From NCBI RefSeq assembly GCF_014844095.1, contig NZ_CP062163.1, forward strand, positions 124,001 through 188,000: DNA of 64,000 nucleotides, in the 5' to 3' direction. This document shows, in pieces, positions 1-11,471 of this stretch. The position numbers and the translations under genes were made by a program. Source of the stretch: Brevibacillus sp. JNUCC-41 (lineage in GTDB: Bacteria > Bacillota > Bacilli > Bacillales > DSM-1321). Numbering within the stretch: position 1 is the first letter of the stretch; each line of letters begins with the position of its first letter. The notes under the pieces were generated by a model. It made no database searches, had not been told where the DNA came from, and saw only the letters and a list, made by a program, of their open reading frames with translations.

Positions 1-395
1 TTGATCGTCGCTTCGATTGTTCCCCCGGTAGCAAGCAAATCATCCGTGATCAGGATACGCTGTCCCGGTTTAATGGCATCTTTATGGATTGTCAATACAT
101 CCTTGCCATATTCTAACCCATATTCGACTTTTATCGTTTCACGTGGAAGTTTTCCTTCTTTTCTCACTGGCGCAAAGCCCACTTCCAATGAGTATGCGAC
201 TGGACATCCGATAATGAATCCGCGTGCTTCCGGCCCGACCACCAAGTCGATATTTTTATCGCGGGCGTACTCGACGATTTGGTCTGTTGCATATTTATAA
301 GCTGCGCCGTTATCCATTAATGTTGTAATATCTTTGAAGACAATACCCGGTTTTGGCCAGTCTTGCACAATTGTTACATATTGCTTTAAATCCAT
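1..395 (-). CDS. apt: Adenine phosphoribosyltransferase (partial, 3' end outside window)
   Basis: Salvages adenine by condensing it with PRPP to give AMP plus pyrophosphate in the cytosol. The reading frame starts at the ATG at 393-395 ([18 protein letters not shown]) and leaves the window at base 1, so about 131 codons of the roughly 170 usual are present. The purine-PRT PRPP-binding signature reads [13 protein letters not shown] near residues 115-127, and the N-terminal PGIVFKDIT stretch is typical of bacterial Apt. The start lies 10 nt inside the 3' end of recJ, so the two genes overlap and are probably co-transcribed, as recJ-apt is in B. subtilis. Confidence 0.95.
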   Translation of the reverse strand, partial: MDLKQYVTIVQDWPKPGIVFKDITTLMDNGAAYKYATDQIVEYARDKNIDLVVGPEARGFIIGCPVAYSLEVGFAPVRKEGKLPRETIKVEYGLEYGKDVLTIHKDAIKPGQRILITDDLLATGGTIEATI

Positions 396-2761
396 TGCTT
401 TGTTTCCTCCTCAAGGTCTGTTGCCTCATGAACTAAATAATGATTGAACCAATCGAATAATTGCTGATAGGAAGAATAAACAAGCTCTTGTTCAAGCTCA
501 AATTGCTCTTTCTTTCTTGTATACGATTCAGATTCACTGAGATCGCGTTTTTTCGCATTGGTTGTAAGCATAATTAACCCATTCTCTATTGTAACAAAAT
601 CAAGCTCAAAAAACACCTTAGAAATAAAATCCACTGTATCTCTTGACCAGCCGCGATATTTAGCCAGGTCATCACCGTATCTTTTCACATCGAGCGGACC
701 TTTTTTGGCAAGGAAGGCATAGAACCATTTAAAATGATCCCTTGTTGGCATCGTACTTAAGAAATGGTCCTGTTCATGGGAAAAGTGAGCGTAGATACGC
801 GAAGGGTTCTTATTGGCAATCACCCGTTTCAAATATTCCCTGGACGGCGGCATGTCCATGAATGCCAAATGACCTTCGAAGCAGTCGAGCTGCTCTGCAT
901 CCAGTTCATTCTTGATATGAACGAGATCTGGATGGTTTTGCAAAAATGGGTATCTGCGATAAATATCTTCCGAGAAAATGACGATCTTCCGGTTTTGTAC
1001 AGGAATGTCGGCAAGCCACTTCTCTGCCTGTCCCTTGCCGCGGTAATCGAATAACTGCCAATGGTTCACCGAGACATCCTGGACAAAGATCTGGGGCTTT
1101 TTCATATTATTCCACTCATTGATGGAAAGCTCACCAATAACCGAGACTTCAGCGTGGGGAGCTATTTCATCGACAAAATGACCGAGACCGAAGCCCACAC
1201 CGTCAAGTTTGTGATTTTCACCATCTTCCAGCTGTACCTTCAAGTGATTTTGGTTGGCACCAATTTTGCGGACACTAGAAAGCTGGACGGAATCTATCAA
1301 AATCTTCGGCTTAGGATTCGTAACCCCGAATGGCGCCAGCAAGCTCATTTCCTGAATCGTTTGAATGGAAACTTCAGCTAAAGTCGTTGCCCCGTCCAAG
1401 TTTGTGATGGGTGTGAAGTCCTCTTCGTTCAGTTGTTCCTTCGCAATCAAGTTCATGCGGTCCCTGAGCTCCTGAACATCTTCTATTTTCAAGGTCATTC
1501 CAGCAGCCATCGGATGTCCACCGAAATGAGGCAGCATTTCACGGCAGGCGGAAAGACTTTGAAATAAATCGAAACCGGCGATGCTCCGAGCAGAACCTTT
1601 AGCTAATCCCTTTTCCCGGTCATAGCTCAATACAATCGTCGGCCGGTAAAAGCGTTCAACAAGTTTAGAGGCCACAATTCCCACAACTCCGGCGTTCCAG
1701 CCCTCCCTGCCGATGATGAGCACTCCATTGGACTCCGGCCGGTAGTTTTCCTCGACTTCAGCAATCGCTTCTTCCGCCATTGCCGCAACCATTTCCTGTC
1801 GCTCTTTATTGATATCATTGATTTCATTGGCAAGTTCCGTCGCTTCTTCCAGACTTTGTGACATCAATAAATCGACAGCGGGATCGGCATCTCCAAGGCG
1901 CCCGACAGCATTGATCCGCGGTGCCATCGCAAAGCCGATCGATTCTTCATTCAATGCTTCCTGCTGAACATTCGCCACTTTCATTAAGGCAACAAGTCCC
2001 GGGCGGCGCGTCAAACGTAACTGCTCGATGCCTTTCGCGGCAATGACGCGGTTTTCCCCTTGTAAAGGCACTAAATCCGCTATCGTGCCGATTGCCGCTA
2101 TCTCAAGCAAATCCTCAGGCAATTCCCCAAGCAAGGCGTGTGCCAGCTTAAATGCGACCCCTACTCCGGCAAGCTCTTTAAATGGATAGGAACTGTCCTC
2201 AAGTTTAGGGTGGATGATTGCCAATGCCTCAGGCAGTTCCGGTCCCGGTTCATGGTGGTCGGTCAAAATATAATCCATGCCAAGCTCGCCGGCAAGTTTC
2301 GCTTCATCGACTGCAGAAATTCCGGTATCGACGGTTATTAATACCTTCACCCCTTGCTCGGCTGCAAGGCGGAATGCCATTGGATTCGGGCCATATCCTT
2401 CTGTAAACCGATTCGGGATATAAAAGTCAACATCGGCCCCCAATCTTGTCAGCGCCGTCATCATCACTGTCGTCGATGTCACGCCATCCGCATCATAATC
2501 ACCAAATATACGTATTTTTTCTCCATTTTGAATCGCTTCTTTTATTCTATATACTGCTTTATCCATATCCTTCAATAAAAATGGATCATGAAAAGTTTGA
2601 TTTTTTACAAATAAAAATGATCGGGCACTTTCAATCGTATTCAGGCCTCGATTCACAAGCAGGGCTGCAACCAAAGGTGTGATATGAAGCTCTTCAGCTA
2701 GTACAGCAACTTTGTTTTCATCGGCAGTTCGTAAGTTCCACCGGGTTTTTGGCTTTAACAT
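386..2761 (-). CDS. recJ: Single-stranded-DNA-specific 5'-3' exonuclease RecJ
   Basis: 791-residue DHH-family exonuclease that degrades single-stranded DNA 5' to 3' in RecF-type recombination and mismatch repair. Visible motifs are the phosphoesterase motif [12 protein letters not shown] near residue 85, LTDHHEPG near residue 165 (the DHH triad) and [12 protein letters not shown] (DHHA1 domain) near residue 420. The C-terminal third is the extended domain of Bacillus RecJ, which is longer than E. coli RecJ. The ATG at 2761 has a strong GAGGGGTGA ribosome site seven bases upstream. The 3' end overlaps apt. Confidence 0.96.
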   Translation of the reverse strand: MLKPKTRWNLRTADENKVAVLAEELHITPLVAALLVNRGLNTIESARSFLFVKNQTFHDPFLLKDMDKAVYRIKEAIQNGEKIRIFGDYDADGVTSTTVMMTALTRLGADVDFYIPNRFTEGYGPNPMAFRLAAEQGVKVLITVDTGISAVDEAKLAGELGMDYILTDHHEPGPELPEALAIIHPKLEDSSYPFKELAGVGVAFKLAHALLGELPEDLLEIAAIGTIADLVPLQGENRVIAAKGIEQLRLTRRPGLVALMKVANVQQEALNEESIGFAMAPRINAVGRLGDADPAVDLLMSQSLEEATELANEINDINKERQEMVAAMAEEAIAEVEENYRPESNGVLIIGREGWNAGVVGIVASKLVERFYRPTIVLSYDREKGLAKGSARSIAGFDLFQSLSACREMLPHFGGHPMAAGMTLKIEDVQELRDRMNLIAKEQLNEEDFTPITNLDGATTLAEVSIQTIQEMSLLAPFGVTNPKPKILIDSVQLSSVRKIGANQNHLKVQLEDGENHKLDGVGFGLGHFVDEIAPHAEVSVIGELSINEWNNMKKPQIFVQDVSVNHWQLFDYRGKGQAEKWLADIPVQNRKIVIFSEDIYRRYPFLQNHPDLVHIKNELDAEQLDCFEGHLAFMDMPPSREYLKRVIANKNPSRIYAHFSHEQDHFLSTMPTRDHFKWFYAFLAKKGPLDVKRYGDDLAKYRGWSRDTVDFISKVFFELDFVTIENGLIMLTTNAKKRDLSESESYTRKKEQFELEQELVYSSYQQLFDWFNHYLVHEATDLEEETKQWI

Positions 2762-2867
2762 TTATTCACCCCTCAACTTACTCATTATACAAAACGAATA
2801 TACCAGTTTCAATTTTATTTTAAACTCATAATTGGCTGTAATTCCCTGTTCGATAAGCTTAGTTCAA

Positions 2868-2896
2868 TAAAAAGAAGGCTGGCATCATGCCAGCCC
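2868..2896 (-). terminator. Rho-independent terminator after secDF
   Basis: Stem GGCTGGCAT/ATGCCAGCC (2877-2895), followed on the minus strand by a T-rich run, directly after the secDF stop codon. It separates secDF from recJ-apt. Confidence 0.85.
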
Positions 2897-2907
2897 CCTT
2901 TCACCTA

Positions 2908-5169
2908 TTAAACTTGTCCTTCAAGACTTTGTTTCTTTTCTTTCGCGGTATTCAGCGGACCTTTCTTCTTCAATTCCCTGATTTTCAAATCAAGCCAGAA
3001 TTGGGAAGCGATCAATAGCGATGAATACACGCCGCAAATTAAACCGATAAACAGGGCAATGGAGAAGTTACGGATAGCTTCACTGCCGAAGATCATCAAT
3101 GCGATGACCGTGATGAGAACGGTCAGAACCGTGTTAATGGATCTCGTCAAAGTTTGCCTGATACTGATGTTCACAATGTTCTCAAGTTCTTCGACGGTTT
3201 TGATTTTACGGCTGAAGCGCAGGTTTTCACGAATACGGTCAAAGGTTACGATCGTATCATTTATCGAATAACCTACGATCGTCAGAACCGCAGCAATGAA
3301 GGTGATATCCACTTCGAGCCGGAGCAAGCTAAAAATCGTGATGATGAAGAAGGCATCATGTATGAGCGCGACCACGGCAGGTACGGCCATTCGCCATTCA
3401 AATCGTATCGATACATACAATATGATTCCGATTGATGCGATCGCTAACGCATACATGGCATTTTTCGCAAGCTCTTTTCCTACAGTCGGTGATACGGTGC
3501 TGACATTCGGTTCCGCTCCGTAATCCTTCTTGAAATGGTCCTTCAATTCAGCGATTTCCTGTTTATCGAGGACACCGACTGTCCGAACGACAGCATTTTT
3601 ATTGTCTTTACCAGCGAGCCTGACATCCTTGATATCATCCGCGTCGATACCGACCTTTTCCATTTCGGTTTTGACTTGCTGAGTCGTCAAGACGTTTTTG
3701 GACGCAACCTCGATTCGGGTACCGCTCGTGAAATCAATCCCAAGATTCAATCTGAAGACGAGCAGGAAAATGATCCCGATAATGGTGACACCGATTGAAA
3801 TGCCATAAAAAACTTTCCGATGTTTGACGAAATCAATTTTATCAAAGCGTGTTGGCAATGACATTAAATCCATTTTCTCGGATAAATCGTGAATGTATTT
3901 CTTCTTCACACCAAACCACGATGCATGTTTGTCCAGGAACCCGCTATTCACCCACAGGCTCATGAAGAGGCGTGTACCATAGACGGCTGTAATGAAACTC
4001 ATTAAAATTGAAATGATCAAAGTGGTGGCAAACCCTTTAACCGAGCTTGTTCCATAATAGAACAGAACAGCCGCAGCCAGCAGGGTCGTTAAGTTGGCAT
4101 CCATGATCGTAGCAAGTGAATTCTTGGTACCTTCTTTATAAGCCGCTTTAACCGATCTGCCAAGTTTCAATTCATCCCTGATCCGCTCATAGGTTATGAT
4201 ATTGGCGTCGACGGCCATCCCGACCCCGAGTACCAATGCTGCAATACCAGGCAGCGTTAGGACCGCATTCATCCAATCAAACACTAAAAGCGTCAAGAAA
4301 AGGTATATGCTCAACGTGACGACCGCAATGAATCCCGGGAAGCGGTAATACACTAGCATGAAGATAAAAACAAGTGCAATTCCGATGATTCCTGCGAAAA
4401 TAGTATCATGCAGTGCACCTGCACCGAACTGGGCACCTACAGAAGTCGAATACTTTTCTTTTAAATCTACAGGCAAAGCACCGGCATTAAGAAGGGCTGC
4501 AAGCTCTTTCGCTTCTTCCACCGTGAATTGACCGGTAATATACACCTTCTTCGTATTGAAAACTTCACTGACAGCCGGAGCGGATATCATATTGTCCTGT
4601 GAGGCTGTATCCTTAATCGAATCTTTTCCTTCCTCGAAATCCAGCCAGATTGCAAGTACATTAGTCGGACTTGGCATCGAGGATATTTTTTGAGTGATGT
4701 CCTTAAATTTATTTACATCTTTCAATGTGACTTCGACAACCGGTTTATTATCTTGGAACGTTTGTTTCGCGCCGCCTTCTTTCAGGTCGGCACCGGTCAT
4801 CATTTCCTTATCGTTGTAGTCACGAAAAGATAATTTAGCTTGTGTCGAGAGGATTTCGCGAGCGTTGTTTTGGTCTTTGACTCCAGCCAATTGAACGCGA
4901 ATCCGGTCTTTCCCTTCGATTTGAATGTTAGGTTCGCTAACGCCCAAAACATTGACACGCCGCTCAAGCGAGCTTACTGTAGCCCGTAAAACTTCCGGGG
5001 TGATCTTTTCCCCAGACAGCGGTTTTACTTCATATAACACTTCAAAACCGCCTTGAAGATCAAGACCCAGCTTGATATCCTTTAGGATTCCTTTTGAAGT
5101 CGTCCCCATCGCTGCGAAAATCAATAGTGCGATTAGAAAAAACGCAACGATCCTGCTTCTTTTTACCAT
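2908..5169 (-). CDS. secDF: Fused protein translocase subunit SecDF
   Basis: 753-residue single-chain SecD-SecF, as in Bacillus, where the two RND-type halves are fused. It uses the proton motive force to help SecYEG-SecA pull preproteins out of the membrane. An N-terminal transmembrane helix leads into the SecD motif LGLDLQGGFEVLYE (near residues 33-46), then an extracytoplasmic P1 domain, then five helices containing GMAVDANIITYERIRDEL. The SecF half begins near residue 440 with its own LNLGIDFTSGTRIEV motif and helices containing GYSINDTIVTFDRIREN. Start is the ATG at 5169 with an AAGGGGCC site about 10 nt upstream. It lies next to comN and near yajC, another Sec-associated gene. Confidence 0.96.
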   Translation of the reverse strand: MVKRSRIVAFFLIALLIFAAMGTTSKGILKDIKLGLDLQGGFEVLYEVKPLSGEKITPEVLRATVSSLERRVNVLGVSEPNIQIEGKDRIRVQLAGVKDQNNAREILSTQAKLSFRDYNDKEMMTGADLKEGGAKQTFQDNKPVVEVTLKDVNKFKDITQKISSMPSPTNVLAIWLDFEEGKDSIKDTASQDNMISAPAVSEVFNTKKVYITGQFTVEEAKELAALLNAGALPVDLKEKYSTSVGAQFGAGALHDTIFAGIIGIALVFIFMLVYYRFPGFIAVVTLSIYLFLTLLVFDWMNAVLTLPGIAALVLGVGMAVDANIITYERIRDELKLGRSVKAAYKEGTKNSLATIMDANLTTLLAAAVLFYYGTSSVKGFATTLIISILMSFITAVYGTRLFMSLWVNSGFLDKHASWFGVKKKYIHDLSEKMDLMSLPTRFDKIDFVKHRKVFYGISIGVTIIGIIFLLVFRLNLGIDFTSGTRIEVASKNVLTTQQVKTEMEKVGIDADDIKDVRLAGKDNKNAVVRTVGVLDKQEIAELKDHFKKDYGAEPNVSTVSPTVGKELAKNAMYALAIASIGIILYVSIRFEWRMAVPAVVALIHDAFFIITIFSLLRLEVDITFIAAVLTIVGYSINDTIVTFDRIRENLRFSRKIKTVEELENIVNISIRQTLTRSINTVLTVLITVIALMIFGSEAIRNFSIALFIGLICGVYSSLLIASQFWLDLKIRELKKKGPLNTAKEKKQSLEGQV

Positions 5170-5364
5170 TATGTAGTAGGCCCCTTTCTATAATACGCCT
5201 GTTCCTGAAGTTAAAAAAACTGTCATTTTTAGTTTATATGATAACTGCAAACCCTTTGCTTCTTGAGAAAAAGGATACAGCTTCCCTGCTTTTTCCAAAA
5301 AAAGCATAACCATATCTATTATGAGTCATATACAAACAGCTGTCAATTTAAGTATATCTTTGCT

Positions 5365-5670
5365 TTATTCTTTAAAAAGTTCCTTCAGTTCTTCTTCAGA
5401 AAGCGGCTCAAATAGGTTTGGTGATTTATATGCTTCAACCATTTGGAAGTTCATGAACTGATTGCTCGAAAATGTCACGATATCTGCGACAAGTTCATGA
5501 AGGTGAATATTTTCCTGCGGACGCTTCCATTTATTTTTCGTTAAAGTTCCCCAAATGTCTTCCTCCGTTACGGCATTCAATCCGACCATTTGGAATTCCT
5601 CACGCTTGCTCTTCAAAAATGGACGTACCTTTAGATAATACCTTTGATAGGGATGATTCTTTTTTGCCAT
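5365..5670 (-). CDS. comN: Post-transcriptional regulator ComN
   Basis: 101-residue small cytoplasmic protein (MAKKNHPYQRYYLKVRPF start). Size and position between secDF and spoVB match B. subtilis ComN (YrzD), which promotes accumulation of comE mRNA and interacts with DivIVA. I chose the ATG at 5670 because GGAGG lies eight bases upstream; an in-frame extension to 5883 has no ribosome site and overlaps the opposite-strand spoVB start. The sequence is rich in charged and aromatic residues with an acidic C-terminus (EPLSEEELKELFKE). The family assignment rests on synteny plus general resemblance. Confidence 0.8.
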   Translation of the reverse strand: MAKKNHPYQRYYLKVRPFLKSKREEFQMVGLNAVTEEDIWGTLTKNKWKRPQENIHLHELVADIVTFSSNQFMNFQMVEAYKSPNLFEPLSEEELKELFKE

Positions 5671-5840
5671 CACTTTGCCTCCAGTAAAAATGATTCTCAA
5701 ATAAATGCGCATTTTCTTAGAAGGGTTTCGATCATTTGTTAGAACGCAAACAAACACTTTTGTCATGCTTTGTCCAAGTACAAGCATATAGATAATTGTA
5801 TAGCATAACCGCTTTTTTGAGAAGGCAGGGAGGGAGTTCA

Positions 5841-7403
5841 ATGTCCAAATTTTTAAAAGGGACGCTGATTTTATTAATCGCAAGCCTGATTACAAGGGTT
5901 CTTGGTTTCATTAACCGCATTGTCATCGCCCGCTTCATCGGCGAAGAAGGCGTTGGTTTATATATGATGGCATTACCGACCCTCTTTCTCGTCGTGAACA
6001 TAACCCAGTTAGGCCTGCCAATCGCCATTTCGAAATACGTGGCTGAGGCCAATGCCAGAGGTGATGAGCGGAAAATCAAGAAAATCCTTGTCGTCTCTTT
6101 GGCCTGCACCATTACTCTATCGATGATTTTCACTCCTGCGATGCTGCTTTTCGCGCCGGTTCTCTCAGATTACCTATTCACTGATAAACGGACGCTATGG
6201 CCGCTCATGGCGATTGCCCCTATCGTACCGATCATCGCCGTCTCATCCGTACTGCGCGGTTATTTCCAAGGCAAGCAAAATATGAAGCCCTTCGCTTTCT
6301 CGCAAGTTATCGAACAGGTGGCCAGAATCACTTTCATAGCCGTCCTGACGAAGGCCTTTTTGCCATATGGAATTGAATATGCAGCAGCCGGTGCGATGTT
6401 CGCATCGATTATCGGTGAACTTGTATCCCTCTTCTACTTATTGACAAGCTTTAAATTAAAGAAACATTTTAAGTTCAGAAAGGGTTTCTTCAAGAATGTC
6501 AAATCCGGAAAAGGAACGTTCACGGAATTGATGGGGATCGCCCTTCCCTCCACAGGAAGCAGGATGATCGGATCGGTTTCGTGGTTTTTCGAACCGATCG
6601 TGGTCGCTCAAAGTTTGGCAATCGCCGGAGTCACCGCGGCCGCAGCCACCAGTCAATACGGGGAGCTGACAGGGTACGCACTGCCTTTACTCATGCTTCC
6701 ATCATTTGTTACATCATCATTGGCGACGGCACTTGTCCCGGCAGTGAGTGAAGCCCGTACGACCGGAAACTTTTTACTCGTTGAACACAGGCTTCAGCAG
6801 GCCCTGAAAATCACCTTTATTACAGGCTGTTTAGCTATCGTCATTCTGTTCATCTTTGCCGAACCGATTTTACAAGTCATGTATGGCTCATCGCATGCTG
6901 CTGTTTTCATTAAATTCCTGGCACCTTTTTTCATCCTTTATTACTTTCAATATCCGCTGCAATCCATGCTGCAAGCATTGGATCTTGCAAAGGCCGCAAT
7001 GTTCAACAGCCTGGCTGGGAACATCCTTAAAATCGGTGTGATCTGGTTACTGGCGTCAAAGGAAAGCTTCGGGATCATGGGTGCCGCAGTGGGGATAGCT
7101 GTCGGTACGATGCTCGTTACCTTCCTGCATTTTTCAACCGTGCTGAAGGTCGTTCCTTTCACGCTTCATTTCCGCAGCTATATATCAGCTTTGGTCCTTG
7201 CTTTAATTTCAGGATGGGGCGGTTATTATCTTTATCAATTCCCGCTCTCCTCACTGCCACTTGGCACACGGCTTATGTTTTCCGTGACGATCGTTATCCT
7301 GCTGTTCACATTTTTCCTGCTCATGACCGGCAGCATAAAAAAGGCGGATCTGATCAGGATTCCTGTAGTGGGCGGCTTTTTATCAAAATTCGCTTGGAAA
7401 TAA
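5841..7403 (+). CDS. spoVB: Stage V sporulation protein B, MOP-family lipid flippase
   Basis: 520-residue polytopic membrane protein of the MOP/MurJ-like polysaccharide exporter superfamily, with about 14 hydrophobic segments and the N-terminal MSKFLKGTLILLIASLITR. SpoVB is needed for spore cortex synthesis and is thought to move lipid-linked precursors across the forespore outer membrane. Start chosen at 5841, where AGGGAGGGAG precedes the ATG; an upstream in-frame ATG at 5796 lacks a ribosome site. The divergent neighbour is comN. The 3' end shares a hairpin terminator with the convergent yrbG-like gene. Confidence 0.93.
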   Translation: MSKFLKGTLILLIASLITRVLGFINRIVIARFIGEEGVGLYMMALPTLFLVVNITQLGLPIAISKYVAEANARGDERKIKKILVVSLACTITLSMIFTPAMLLFAPVLSDYLFTDKRTLWPLMAIAPIVPIIAVSSVLRGYFQGKQNMKPFAFSQVIEQVARITFIAVLTKAFLPYGIEYAAAGAMFASIIGELVSLFYLLTSFKLKKHFKFRKGFFKNVKSGKGTFTELMGIALPSTGSRMIGSVSWFFEPIVVAQSLAIAGVTAAAATSQYGELTGYALPLLMLPSFVTSSLATALVPAVSEARTTGNFLLVEHRLQQALKITFITGCLAIVILFIFAEPILQVMYGSSHAAVFIKFLAPFFILYYFQYPLQSMLQALDLAKAAMFNSLAGNILKIGVIWLLASKESFGIMGAAVGIAVGTMLVTFLHFSTVLKVVPFTLHFRSYISALVLALISGWGGYYLYQFPLSSLPLGTRLMFSVTIVILLFTFFLLMTGSIKKADLIRIPVVGGFLSKFAWK

Positions 7404-7408
7404 AATGA

Positions 7409-7432
7409 ACCGAAGCATTAAAAGGCTTCGGT
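7409..7432. terminator. Bidirectional terminator between spoVB and the DUF421 gene
   Basis: Stem ACCGAAGC/GCTTCGGT (7409-7416 and 7425-7432) sits in the 28-nt convergent gap and touches the stop codon of the minus-strand gene. T-rich sequence follows on the plus strand. Confidence 0.75.
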
Positions 7433-8088
7433 CATTTCTTCGTTTCATTTTTATCGATATAAAATTGGCCATCTATGTACCCACAAATCGAAATTTCTGT
7501 AATCTTCGTTTCTCCCCGTTTTTTCAACTGGTGCCGGAGCCAAAAATGATTTTTGCCAATTCTATCGAGATTCCTCTCCTGTATTTCCCCGTCTATTATA
7601 AGGGGATAAGGTGTTTCCTTGGTTTTAGACCTTTTACCTTTGGTATTTTTGATGATTGAAAGCTTTCCTGAGGATTCGAGGATGGCGAATTGTACTTCAT
7701 TTAAATCGCTTATCCCCTGTTCACGCAGCTGGGTCAATAAATCATCGAAATTATATCTTTGCCTACGCATCGCTTTTTCATCTATTTTCCCTTGATTGAT
7801 GATGATTTGCGGCTTACCGTCCACGATGTTTCGAAACCTTATGCTTTTCAATGAAATGTAGGCCATGATTATTTGGATGAAAGCAAGTACGAACATCGGT
7901 ATGATTTGCCTTAAAAATGGTTTATCCAAATCTTCAAAGGAAAGGACGGCAATGTCCCCTATCATGATGGATACCACCAAATCAAGAATGCTCAGTTCCC
8001 CAACTTCCCGCTTACCCATCAATCGGAAAAGTAATAATATGACTAGATAGATCACTGTTGTTCTAAAAATAATAGCCAGGGTATCCAA
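7432..8088 (-). CDS. yrbG: DUF421 family membrane protein (YrbG/YetF-like)
   Basis: About 218 residues. Two or three N-terminal transmembrane helices with the family motif FRLMGKREVGELSILDLVV are followed by a cytoplasmic domain containing the YNFDDLLTQLREQGI and NEVQFAILESSGKLSI stretches. Members of this family are spore or vegetative membrane proteins of poorly known function; some B. subtilis paralogues are spore-germination related. I prefer the TTG at 8088, because AAGGAG lies nine bases upstream. ATG codons at 8115 and 8106 in the same frame have no comparable site. It is convergent with spoVB, as in B. subtilis. Confidence 0.82.
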   Translation of the reverse strand: MDTLAIIFRTTVIYLVILLLFRLMGKREVGELSILDLVVSIMIGDIAVLSFEDLDKPFLRQIIPMFVLAFIQIIMAYISLKSIRFRNIVDGKPQIIINQGKIDEKAMRRQRYNFDDLLTQLREQGISDLNEVQFAILESSGKLSIIKNTKGKRSKTKETPYPLIIDGEIQERNLDRIGKNHFWLRHQLKKRGETKITEISICGYIDGQFYIDKNETKK

Positions 8089-8279
8089 TGAATAACACTC
8101 CTTCATCCATAGCATGGCTTGGGAGCTGAAAAATTACTCCATAATCTTTTCTAATTTTTCCGGAAGCTCATTAAACCTGGTCTAAAGGTTCGATATCGGG
8201 AATATGCTTGTACAAACACATAAACAGGCTATACGTATCAGCCTTTCAAAAAGGAGGAATACCCATCGAAACTAAAAAA

Positions 8280-8651
8280 ATGAGTGTCGCCGTGATTTAT
8301 GGCGTAGGCTCCATCTTTGCAATAGCGATGATTGCTAGTTTAATCGTTTCCATCCTTCTTCGTTTTACTTCATTGACGGAATCATCCCTGACATACGTGA
8401 TCATGATCGTGTCCTTTTTATCGCTGTTCATTGGTGGATTCATTTCAGGAGGCAAAGGGAAAAAGCAAGGACTATTCTTGGGCGGGAGCACTGGGCTGCT
8501 TTATCTGTTGGTCGTGTTCCTTTTTCAATATTTAGGCCACGATGCACTCTTCACCATCAAGCAATGGATATACTATGGCTGTTTTGTGATTACGGCCATG
8601 ATGGGCGGCGTGCTTGGGGTCAACATGAGTTCCGACTCCCGTCCCGATTAA
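8280..8651 (+). CDS. TIGR04086-type small membrane protein (YrzE-like)
   Basis: About 123 residues with four predicted transmembrane segments and a glycine-rich loop IGGFISGGKGKKQG, resembling the TIGR04086 family found between spoVB and yajC in Bacillus; function unknown. The start is uncertain. The first in-frame ATG is 8280, but the strong AAGGAGG site at 8251-8257 is 22 nt upstream of it and instead sits seven bases before an in-frame ATC at 8265 (reading I-E-T-K-K-M). Translation may therefore begin at a rare AUC codon. The gene ends in a strong bidirectional terminator shared with yajC. Confidence 0.78.
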   Translation: MSVAVIYGVGSIFAIAMIASLIVSILLRFTSLTESSLTYVIMIVSFLSLFIGGFISGGKGKKQGLFLGGSTGLLYLLVVFLFQYLGHDALFTIKQWIYYGCFVITAMMGGVLGVNMSSDSRPD

Positions 8652-8652
8652 A

Positions 8653-8697
8653 AAACAAACGAAAACCGGGCACATGGCCCGGTTTTCGTTTGTTTTA
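8653..8697. terminator. Bidirectional terminator between the TIGR04086 gene and yajC
   Basis: Near-perfect stem AAACAAACGAAAACCGGGC with its complement around an ACAT loop, with A and T tracts on both sides. It serves both convergent genes and overlaps the yajC stop codon. Confidence 0.92.
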
Positions 8698-8979
8698 TAC
8701 GGATACTTCTTTATTCGGTGCGCTTTCCGTAATTTCACGGATTGCTGCACGGTCAAAAGTCAGTTTTGTGCCGTCTGGTGATTTAATGACGATTTTCAAG
8801 TCATCGATTGCATCGATTGTTCCGTGCATGCCGCCGATTGTAGCAACTTTATCACCTTTTTTCAAACTGCTTTGCATGTTTTGCGTAGCCTTTTGGCGTT
8901 TTTGCTGCGGGCGGATCAATAAGAAATAGAACAATACGAACATTAAAATCAATGGAAGTATTTGTGTTAAAGAACCCAT
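8695..8979 (-). CDS. yajC: Preprotein translocase accessory subunit YajC
   Basis: 94 residues. One N-terminal transmembrane helix (LTQILPLILMFVLFYFLLI) is followed by the YajC hallmark RPQQKRQKATQNM and a soluble domain with the conserved GDKVATIGGMHGTI turn. YajC associates with SecDF and YidC in the membrane. It is the last gene of the ruvA-ruvB-queA-tgt-yajC run on the minus strand. Confidence 0.95.
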   Translation of the reverse strand: MGSLTQILPLILMFVLFYFLLIRPQQKRQKATQNMQSSLKKGDKVATIGGMHGTIDAIDDLKIVIKSPDGTKLTFDRAAIREITESAPNKEVSV

Positions 8980-9021
8980 CTTGTATATTCACTCCTTTCG
9001 TTCATTAAAATATTTATGGAA

Positions 9022-10197
<1,176 letters not shown>

Positions 10198-11226
10198 TTA
10201 CTTAATTAACATTGCATCTCCAAAACTAAAGAACCTGTATTTTTCTTCCACAGCCGTTTCATAAGCATGTAGGACATGCTCCCTGCCTGCGAGTGCAGAA
10301 ATAAGCATGATTAAAGTAGATTTTGGCAAATGGAAATTCGTTATCATCGCATCGATCCCTTTGAACTCATAACCAGGATAAATGAAGATGCTCGTCCAGC
10401 CATTCTCTTCCTTGAAAACCCCATCATTGCGGGACGCAATCGTTTCCAATGTCCTTGTGGACGTTGTGCCGACCGTAATGATTTTCCCGCCCTTAGCTTT
10501 CACATCATTCAGCAATCTGGCTGTGCCTTCCGTCATTTGATAAAATTCCGAATGCATTTCATGGCTGTCAATATCGTCGACACTTACTGGACGGAATGTA
10601 CCAAGTCCAACATGCAGCGTGATGAAGGCGATGTGGACCCCCATCCCTTTAAGTTTCTCAAGTAAATCCTCCGTAAAATGCAGGCCAGCAGTAGGTGCCG
10701 CAGCAGATCCACGTTCACGTGCATATACCGTTTGATAGCGGTCCTGGTCGTCGAGTTGCTCCTTGATGTATGGAGGTAACGGCATTTCGCCAAGCTGCTC
10801 CAGTATTTCATAAAATATGCCGTCATATTTAAATTCAAGGATTCGGCCGCCATGCTCAAGCACACCTGTACAGACGGCACTCAGCTTACCATCGCCAAAA
10901 ACGATCGTCGATCCTTCTTTAATCCGTTTGGCCGGCTTCACAAGCGTTTCCCATACATCATCATGCTCTTGCTTAAGCAGCAATACTTCGATTTTTGCAC
11001 CGGTTCCTTCTTTACTGCCGTATAGTCGGGCCGGAAGCACCTTTGTATCATTCAACACCAGGCAATCTCCCGGTTTGATATATTCCGTAATATGGCTGAA
11101 TACATCATGCTGAAGCTTACCGGTTTCTTTGTCCAGCACCATCAATTTACTAGCTTCCCTATCTTCCAAAGGAACTTGGGCAATCAGTTCCTCCGGTAAA
11201 TGAAAATCAAACATATCCAATTTCAT
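10198..11226 (-). CDS. queA: S-adenosylmethionine:tRNA ribosyltransferase-isomerase
   Basis: 342 residues. QueA transfers and isomerises the ribose of AdoMet onto preQ1-34 tRNA to give epoxyqueuosine. Family hallmarks include [16 protein letters not shown] at the N-terminus, [17 protein letters not shown] near residue 165 and the C-terminal [19 protein letters not shown] and [12 protein letters not shown]. The ATG at 11226 has AAGGAAGTGG about ten bases upstream; a GTG three codons earlier is too close to the site. Upstream of tgt with a 36-nt gap. Confidence 0.95.
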   Translation of the reverse strand: MKLDMFDFHLPEELIAQVPLEDREASKLMVLDKETGKLQHDVFSHITEYIKPGDCLVLNDTKVLPARLYGSKEGTGAKIEVLLLKQEHDDVWETLVKPAKRIKEGSTIVFGDGKLSAVCTGVLEHGGRILEFKYDGIFYEILEQLGEMPLPPYIKEQLDDQDRYQTVYARERGSAAAPTAGLHFTEDLLEKLKGMGVHIAFITLHVGLGTFRPVSVDDIDSHEMHSEFYQMTEGTARLLNDVKAKGGKIITVGTTSTRTLETIASRNDGVFKEENGWTSIFIYPGYEFKGIDAMITNFHLPKSTLIMLISALAGREHVLHAYETAVEEKYRFFSFGDAMLIK

Positions 11227-11264
11227 CTGTTCCACTTCCTTACGTGTCTATCAAGCTGTAATCA

Positions 11265-11471
11265 TTATTTAAAACGGCCGATCAAATAAAAAATCGCGGA
11301 CAACACAACACTGACGATGATTGATGTAACGATAGGAAAGTAAAACGTCGTATTCCCCTTTTTCAGAAAAATATCTCCCGGCAGCCTGCCGAGATGTATA
11401 TATTTCATCGCAAAACCAATCACGAATATAATCACACCCAGAATCATAACCATCTTTGGTATATTCATCAT
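11265..11471 (-). CDS. DUF2905 small membrane protein
   Basis: 68 residues with two hydrophobic helices separated by the DUF2905 signature [21 protein letters not shown]. Function unknown; the family sits next to ruvB and queA in Bacillus (B. subtilis YrzS, from memory). Two adjacent ATG codons (11471 and 11468) overlap the ruvB TGA, implying translational coupling. Confidence 0.88.
   Translation of the reverse strand: MMNIPKMVMILGVIIFVIGFAMKYIHLGRLPGDIFLKKGNTTFYFPIVTSIIVSVVLSAIFYLIGRFK

Noticed and set aside
5671..5883. N-terminal extension of comN
   Set aside because: It would overlap the spoVB start on the other strand, has no ribosome site and does not resemble the family; the ATG at 5670 has GGAGG.
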